Assembly (NCBI GenBank): GCA_030642635.1
Contig: DAOWNK010000010.1
Coordinates: 1 to 26,416, forward strand
DNA: 26,416 nt
Direction of reading: 5' to 3'
Origin: Pirellulales bacterium
GTDB taxonomy: Bacteria > Planctomycetota > Planctomycetia > Pirellulales > Thermoguttaceae
Shown here piece after piece: positions 22,116 to 26,416 of the stretch. The stretch's first letter is position 1. Every line of letters begins with the position of its first letter. The position numbers were made by a program, and so were the translations under genes. Below the pieces are notes generated by a model. That model was not told where the DNA came from. It saw only the letters and a list, made by a program, of their open reading frames with translations, and did no database searches.

Positions 22116-22234
22116 TGAGAAGAAGGGGGAAGGCGGAAGGGGGAAGGGGGAAAACTCGAAATTCCGCCTTCCCCCTTCCCCCTTCCGCCTTCCGCCTTCC
22201 GCCTTCCGCCTTCCGCCTTCCGCCTTCCCCCTTC
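22116..22234. repeat. Polypurine/polypyrimidine hairpin between the TPR gene and the flgN-like gene
   Basis: A purine arm (AAGGGGGAAGGCGGAAGGGG and on, 22122-22151) and a pyrimidine arm (CCGCCTTCCCCCTTCCCCCT and on, 22164-22233) flank AACTCGAAATT. The pyrimidine side contains about six tandem CCGCCTT units. The two arms can pair into a long GC-rich stem. It begins at the stop codon of the TPR gene. Confidence 0.85.
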
Positions 22235-22236
22235 TC

Positions 22237-24711
22237 TCATAAATTCATCAACCGCTGTAGCCGTTCGCTCCATTGCTGTCGAGTGTAGTTGGTGGTTTGG
22301 CTGAATTTTGTTTCCGGTTTCATCAGCCCAAGGATCACCTTGGCCTGGGCCAGTGCGCTTTGTGCCTCGTTTGGCTTGTTCAGGCGACGATAAACATCGG
22401 CGATCCGGACGTAGGCGTCCAGCACCTCCGGGTCGTTTTGATATCGATTGGTAATGATGGAGTACGCCTTTAGCGCCTCTTCGTACCGGCCCAAGTCGAA
22501 CAGAATATTGCCTACGGCAAAGTAACTGTTCCGCAAAGTCGCTTGCTCCAACGGCGTAAGTTCGCGGGTTTCCAACCGGCGGGTCAACGTTTGTTGAACT
22601 TGTCGATATTGGTCCAACGACTTGCTCAGCAGTTCATGTATCCGCCGCGAGTGGGCCGCCCGACCGGTTTCCACCTGGTTTTCTTTCAGCTTTTTCCGTT
22701 CGGCACTGGCCGCTTGACGGCAGGAATCGGCGATCAGGTATCTGGCCTGAAGGACCTCGGAGCAATCGCCGTAACGATCAACCGCTTCTTCCAATCGCCG
22801 CACGGCCTCCTTGTATCGTCGCTCGACGTGCAACAGCTTTCCCAGTGCGAACAGCGAATCGCGCCATTCCTTGCTCGCCGGGGTGAGCCACTTGCCGTCG
22901 AGGTTTTCAAGCAGCAGCTTTTCCGCCTGGCGAAAATCGTCCTTCTCCAAATACGCGTGGCTTGCCAGCAATCGGGCACGATATGCAGTCGCATCGCGCG
23001 GATGATATGTGACGCACTCGTCGAACGCCTTCAACGCCTCGTCGACCATGCCCAACGACAACTCCGCCTCGCCCAGCCGGACCAACGCCTGTGGGTGTCG
23101 CCGCCACGACTCGTTCTTCAAATACTCCTTGAGCACCCGAATCGTATTGCTGTAATCGTGTCCTTCGAAGTATGCGCCGGCGCCGGCCCAAAGCCGGTCG
23201 GAATATTTCCGCGTGGCAATTTGCAGTTTGGCCAATTGCAAGTACACCCGAGCTGCACGACGTAGTTGCACACGGCCCAATCGCCGCATTTCCGCTGCTT
23301 TTCCCGGCGGCAACTCGGCGGCGGAGCCGATCAGCGCATGGCCCCATTTCTCGTGCACCTCGGTCGTCAACTCCAGCGTTCGCACACGGGAGAACAGCGG
23401 ATGGAACAATCGTGTAAGCTGCAATGCGATTTCGAACTTTCCGGCGTCCATGTAATCCTGATATGCGGTCAGCATCCGCCGGCGTAACCGCTTCAGTGTA
23501 ATCCAGGGGTTGCTGAAGTTTTCCGGGTCGGTAATCGCGCCGAGCGTGCGGCGATATGCGGCCAGCGCCTCCACATTGCGGCCCAATCGCCGCGAGAGTT
23601 CCGCTTCCTGAAAATTAGCCGCCCACACCTCCGGCGCATCGACGTTGAGTCTGCGAATCCGCACAAACTGGGCCAATGCCGCACGATACTCGCCAAGTTC
23701 CAGAAAACACGTGCCGATCAGGTACATCGCCTTGCGCGTAGCCTTGGTGGGCAGTATGTCGTATCCCTGTGCCTTACGCAGAACCTCTATTGCCTCGTGA
23801 TGCTTTTTACGGACAGTACGTTCGTTCTCCGCAGCGGCGTCGGGTTTGCGCGCCAAAGTTGCGGCCTCGTGCATAAGTATCCGGCCGCATAAAATTGCCG
23901 CCTCAGCACAATTCTTGGCCTCCGGCGGAATTTTTTTAAGCGTCGCCGTACACTCGGGCAACCTGCCAAGCATCAACAGAATTCGTGCCCGCTGGAGCAG
24001 GCCGTCGTTGCGAGCCGCCCCAGAAAGCTTCGTGTCGGCCAGGTGCAGCGTGTTCTCGGCCAATGCCTTTTCCGGCTCCGAGGCGACATCTTCGAGATAC
24101 GTGCCAGCCAACAGTCGGTGGATATCCGTCTTATGCGGCGGATTCGCCTTCAATGCCTCCAGCAGCGCCGTCCGGGCTGCAGGAATCCGACCGGTCATAT
24201 ACAGGCTTTTGCCCAACAGGTACAATCCTTCGCCTTGCCGGCCGGGCGGAAAGCCCCGGTCGCGGGCCTCCTCGAGTTGTCGGGCAGCCCGTTTGTAATA
24301 TCGACTCTTCTCGCGGCTCCACATGTCGTCCGCCTCATATGCCATTGCCGCTCCCAGCGCGAACACCGGACCGCCCAACTCGTCCGTCCGCAGCGTGCCT
24401 TGCGACTGCAATTGGTCGGCCAGATCGCCGGCCTCGACATAACTCCCTCGGTCCAAGGCCGCCATGACACGGTCCATCGTCACAGAATCTCCATTCCAAT
24501 TCGACCCATCCCAGGCGATCAACACCCAACCGACCATGACCATCGCTGCTACCGACGCTGCGCACGCACCTGCCGCCATCGTAGAGCGAAGTCGGTTTGC
24601 CACGGCCCAGGCGATTACCGCCCGCGCATGGTCTATCGGACGCCGCCACCAGCGGGAATGTGCAGGCGACGGCTGCGAGTCGTCGTGATCGTGAGGGTCT
24701 TTCGAGGACAT
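22237..24711 (-). CDS. Membrane-anchored TPR protein
   Basis: The 824-residue protein has a basic cytoplasmic N-terminus (HSRWWRRPIDHARAV), one membrane helix (about 43-67, TMAAGACAASVAAMVMVGWV) and a long extracytoplasmic region of TPR-type helical pairs, e.g. QALVRLGEAELSLGMVDEAL with KAFDECVTYHPRDA, and GNILFDLGRYEEALKAYSII with TNRYQNDPEVLDAYVRIADV. The function is unknown; TPR arrays are usually protein-binding scaffolds. It is first in the run leading to the FlgN-like, kinase and regulator genes, so co-transcription with flagellar regulators is possible, although a strong hairpin follows it. The N-terminus is rich in His/Asp/Ser. No Shine-Dalgarno is found at the ATG. Confidence 0.85.
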   Translation of the reverse strand: MSSKDPHDHDDSQPSPAHSRWWRRPIDHARAVIAWAVANRLRSTMAAGACAASVAAMVMVGWVLIAWDGSNWNGDSVTMDRVMAALDRGSYVEAGDLADQLQSQGTLRTDELGGPVFALGAAMAYEADDMWSREKSRYYKRAARQLEEARDRGFPPGRQGEGLYLLGKSLYMTGRIPAARTALLEALKANPPHKTDIHRLLAGTYLEDVASEPEKALAENTLHLADTKLSGAARNDGLLQRARILLMLGRLPECTATLKKIPPEAKNCAEAAILCGRILMHEAATLARKPDAAAENERTVRKKHHEAIEVLRKAQGYDILPTKATRKAMYLIGTCFLELGEYRAALAQFVRIRRLNVDAPEVWAANFQEAELSRRLGRNVEALAAYRRTLGAITDPENFSNPWITLKRLRRRMLTAYQDYMDAGKFEIALQLTRLFHPLFSRVRTLELTTEVHEKWGHALIGSAAELPPGKAAEMRRLGRVQLRRAARVYLQLAKLQIATRKYSDRLWAGAGAYFEGHDYSNTIRVLKEYLKNESWRRHPQALVRLGEAELSLGMVDEALKAFDECVTYHPRDATAYRARLLASHAYLEKDDFRQAEKLLLENLDGKWLTPASKEWRDSLFALGKLLHVERRYKEAVRRLEEAVDRYGDCSEVLQARYLIADSCRQAASAERKKLKENQVETGRAAHSRRIHELLSKSLDQYRQVQQTLTRRLETRELTPLEQATLRNSYFAVGNILFDLGRYEEALKAYSIITNRYQNDPEVLDAYVRIADVYRRLNKPNEAQSALAQAKVILGLMKPETKFSQTTNYTRQQWSERLQRLMNL

Positions 24712-24841
24712 CGAAATTGAAAAGAGGAAAATGCGAAGAGGGAAAAGCGGGCGGTTTGTACTCGAAATTGCAGTTTCATGTCAATGCAGAAATCCGACCT
24801 TGCCTACACCCAATTAGGGGGGTGTAATGCTCGCAACGAAA

Positions 24842-24899
24842 CGTTTAGCCGCCGCATCCGCGCGGCACACTTACCCGACGTAGACGTCGGGGCTAAACG
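24842..24899. repeat. Double hairpin bounded by CGTTTAGCC / GGCTAAACG
   Basis: Two adjacent short hairpins (GCCGCATCCGCGCGGC and CCCGACGTAGACGTCGGG) are enclosed by inverted termini of the TTTAGCC hairpin family. Unlike the single copies between operon genes, this one holds the element in both orientations. Confidence 0.7.
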
Positions 24900-25069
24900 A
24901 GATAAAATGCAGCACTAGATCAGATCGTCCGGTACGGTATCCCGGATACGGCCATGCCGGCGTTCACGTTTATATCGTCTGCCGATCCAGCGGCTCCGCG
25001 CCGGGTGTGGCCGGCTCGCTAAAGCCGGAACAGATTTCTGACGTAGTCAACTACGTTCGTTCGTTGTCG

Positions 25070-25124
25070 CATTAGCCGCTTGCGGCTTCGCAACGGCATT
25101 ACTACTAAGCCGCAAGCGGCTTCT
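25070..25124. repeat. AGCCGCTTGCGGCTT inverted pair
   Basis: The left copy (ATTAGCCGCTTGCGGCTTCG, 25071-25090) and right copy (TAAGCCGCAAGCGGCTT, 25106-25122) are reverse complements, and each is itself palindromic. A 19-mer of the left copy is identical to the element that forms the 3' end of fliI. Confidence 0.8.
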
Positions 25125-25181
25125 CTTTCAACAAATCGCGCCATGGCTTATACTTAGGACGTGGAATATTTCCGAAACGCA

Positions 25182-26416
25182 ATGCTGATATTTGTACTGC
25201 CGGTCGTATGGTTGATGTTTTGCGATTGCTGCGCACTTGCACAGTTCGACCAACCACTCGGCAGCTTCGAGCTATCCGAAGACGTCGCCGTCGATCGGGC
25301 AGACAACTCAGTGATAGCACAACTCCAACGCGCAAAGGCATATCTGGCCGACCGGCAGTGGGACGAAGCCGTCGAAACGTTCCGCCTGGTGATGGAGACC
25401 TCCGAAGACAGGCTGATTGGGGTGACAAAGCGGCGGTACGTCGGCCTGCGCGATTACGTCCACTTGCAACTCGCCTCGATGCCAGACGAAGCGATGAAAC
25501 TCTACCGAGAACAGGTCGATCCGGTTGCGAAAAAGTGGTATGAACAGGGTATCGCACAGCGCGATCCCGTGCTGTTGGGCAACGTGCTGCGGCAGGCGTT
25601 TGCAGGCAGCTACGGCGACGACGCGCTGATGGCGCTAGGCGAAATTGCACTGGAATGCGGCGATTATACCTCCGCACGATGGTGCTGGGAGCGAATCGTC
25701 CCGGACAGGTCGCCCGACCACCGGACGCAAACATGGCCGGGGTTCCCCGATACGGACCTCGATCTTGCGGCGGTTCGCGCCAGAATCGTACTGGTCTCGA
25801 TCCTGGAGGGTTCCACGGATCGGGCGTGCGACGAGCTTGCGCAGTTTGTCCGTTTGCACGACGGCGCCCGTGGACGGCTCGGCGGCCGTGAGGTCGATTA
25901 TGCTGAGGCGCTCGGTGCGCTGATTGCCGAAAACGCCGCATGGCCGAAACCCGATCCGAACCCCGACTGGTCCACCTTCGCCGGCAACCCATTGCGCAAC
26001 AAGACGATGCAGAGGTTGATCGACGTCGGCAAAGTGGCATGGCGAATTCCAATACGCACGAACTTTCAGAAGGGGACAGTCCCATTTTCGCTGCGCGAAA
26101 ATCGGGACAGTCCCCAGCCCGAGCCGGCCCTGAGCTATCATCCGCTACTGTTGGGCGACATGGTGCTGGTAAACAACCGGCTGGGGATTTTGGGTGTTGA
26201 CCTGTCAACCGGACGTCCGGCTTGGGGGCAGGGCGGCCCGGCCGTATATCGAGACCGGCTTGACGGCGTTGCTGCAACAGCCCACGACTCCGAGCCGTCG
26301 GCGACCCTCGGCACGCCGCAATTCACCATGACCGCGTGCGACGGGCGACTCTACGCGCGGATGGGTTCCACGCTTACCGGCCGGCCGCACAGGGCCGAGC
26401 GGTCATCCGGCCCGGC
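25182..26416 (+). CDS. Secreted helical-repeat/PQQ-like beta-propeller protein, 5' part (runs off the window)
   Basis: An open frame of 411 codons continues to the window end without a stop. It begins with a signal-peptide-like segment (MLIFVLPVVWLMFCDCCALA, likely cut before Q), followed by a TPR-like region (QLQRAKAYLADRQWDEAVET; DALMALGEIALECGDYTSAR) and then the start of a PQQ-like propeller (WSTFAGNPLRNK; HPLLLGDMVLVNNRLGILGV with DLSTGRPAW). Such fusions are common among planctomycete secreted proteins; function unknown. A GTG at 25161 in frame would add seven residues including an Arg, making a better signal peptide. Residues ~297-312 are encoded by an inserted palindromic repeat. The opposite strand is also open here, but its protein looks non-natural. 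Confidence 0.8.
   Translation, partial: MLIFVLPVVWLMFCDCCALAQFDQPLGSFELSEDVAVDRADNSVIAQLQRAKAYLADRQWDEAVETFRLVMETSEDRLIGVTKRRYVGLRDYVHLQLASMPDEAMKLYREQVDPVAKKWYEQGIAQRDPVLLGNVLRQAFAGSYGDDALMALGEIALECGDYTSARWCWERIVPDRSPDHRTQTWPGFPDTDLDLAAVRARIVLVSILEGSTDRACDELAQFVRLHDGARGRLGGREVDYAEALGALIAENAAWPKPDPNPDWSTFAGNPLRNKTMQRLIDVGKVAWRIPIRTNFQKGTVPFSLRENRDSPQPEPALSYHPLLLGDMVLVNNRLGILGVDLSTGRPAWGQGGPAVYRDRLDGVAATAHDSEPSATLGTPQFTMTACDGRLYARMGSTLTGRPHRAERSSGP
26072..26114. repeat. GGGGACAGTCCC palindrome inside the coding sequence
   Basis: GGGGACAGTCCCATTTTCGC and, after a short centre, GCGAAAATCGGGACAGTCCC form a near-perfect inverted repeat; each end also contains its own GGGGAC/GTCCCC symmetry. It keeps the reading frame and adds residues KGTVPFSLRENRDSP between two parts of the PQQ-like region. 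Confidence 0.85.

Larger units (their letters stand above)
24712..25181. other. Divergent intergenic region rich in palindromes
   Basis: This 470-bp gap must contain the promoters of both the TPR gene and the plus-strand gene, but I cannot assign either. Visible structures are TACACCC-N7-GGGTGTA-like symmetry (~24805-24826), a double hairpin bounded by CGTTTAGCC and GGCTAAACG (24842-24899), CCGGCTCGCTAAAGCCGG (~25012-25029), ACGTAGTCAACTACGT (25041-25056), and an inverted repeat TAGCCGCTTGCGGCTT / AAGCCGCAAGCGGCTT (25072-25124). No gene is evident. Confidence 0.6.

Noticed and set aside
22116..22234. CRISPR-like array
   Set aside because: The units are 7 nt with no spacers of uniform length and no cas genes nearby; it is a short tandem/inverted repeat.
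22100..22273. N-terminal extension of the FlgN-like gene
   Set aside because: The 58 extra residues are translated repeat units (GGRRKAE and similar) and overlap the end of the TPR gene; ATG 22099 is preferred.
24785..24800. Possible sigma54 promoter AGGTCGG-ATTT-CTGCA before the TPR gene
   Set aside because: GG and GC have the right spacing, but only about 7 of 12 consensus bases match, too weak to call without data.
25105..26277. 390-codon open frame on the minus strand opposite the PQQ-like gene
   Set aside because: The protein is rich in Arg, Pro and Ser without domains, and its end is the KPLAA repeat. The plus-strand frame encodes a signal peptide, TPR-like helices and a PQQ-like segment, so the minus frame is a shadow.

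Overview
The window is the core of a bacterial flagellar gene cluster. Almost every gene is on the minus strand, so transcription runs from about 24.7 kb down towards position 1. One gene at the right edge is on the plus strand and divergent. Protein content suggests Planctomycetota (perhaps Pirellulales-like): the gene order flgB-flgC-fliE-fliF-fliG-fliH-fliI-fliJ-motE-fliK-flgD-flgE-flbD-motA-motB-fliL-fliN-fliO-fliP-fliQ-fliR-flhB, a very large hook protein, a divergent FliG, and a secreted protein joining a helical-repeat region to a PQQ-like propeller. This placement is an inference from gene content; no rRNA or other taxonomic marker is present.

Layout in transcription order. (1) 24711-21653: a membrane-anchored TPR protein and a small FlgN-like coiled-coil protein. 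(2) 21642-19328: a soluble histidine kinase and a sigma54-type (NtrC family) response regulator, overlapping by 4 bp. (3) 19327-18975: a control region with a near-consensus sigma54 promoter (TGGTACG-N4-TTGCA) facing flgB, candidate activator sites upstream of it, and a roughly 125-bp palindrome filling the expected 5' leader. (4) 18974-390: 22 structural and export genes, from rod proteins and MS ring through C-ring and ATPase complex, hook genes, stator, to the export gate ending with flhB. fliM, flhA, flagellin and chemotaxis genes are not in the window. (5) 24712-25181: a divergent intergenic region rich in palindromes. (6) 25182 to the end: the start of the secreted PQQ-like protein, cut by the window edge.

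The logic looks like the FlgS/FlgR or FleS/FleR arrangement: a cytoplasmic kinase phosphorylates a sigma54 activator, which switches on the rod, basal-body and hook operon that starts directly beside it.

The least ordinary aspect is non-coding. The gaps between genes are packed with several families of short palindromic or word-like repeats. They reach the edges of genes: repeat copies supply the stop codons of motB, fliG and fliI, another copy sits in frame inside the plus-strand gene, and one hairpin family lies next to six stop codons always in the same orientation relative to transcription. Genes whose start abuts a repeat generally lack a visible Shine-Dalgarno sequence, while neighbours without repeats usually have one. 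Other points of note are a duplicated module inside FlgE, NPTQ instead of NPTH in FlhB, two FliM-like N-terminal motifs on FliN with no fliM beside it, and a FliG shortened at its C-terminus.
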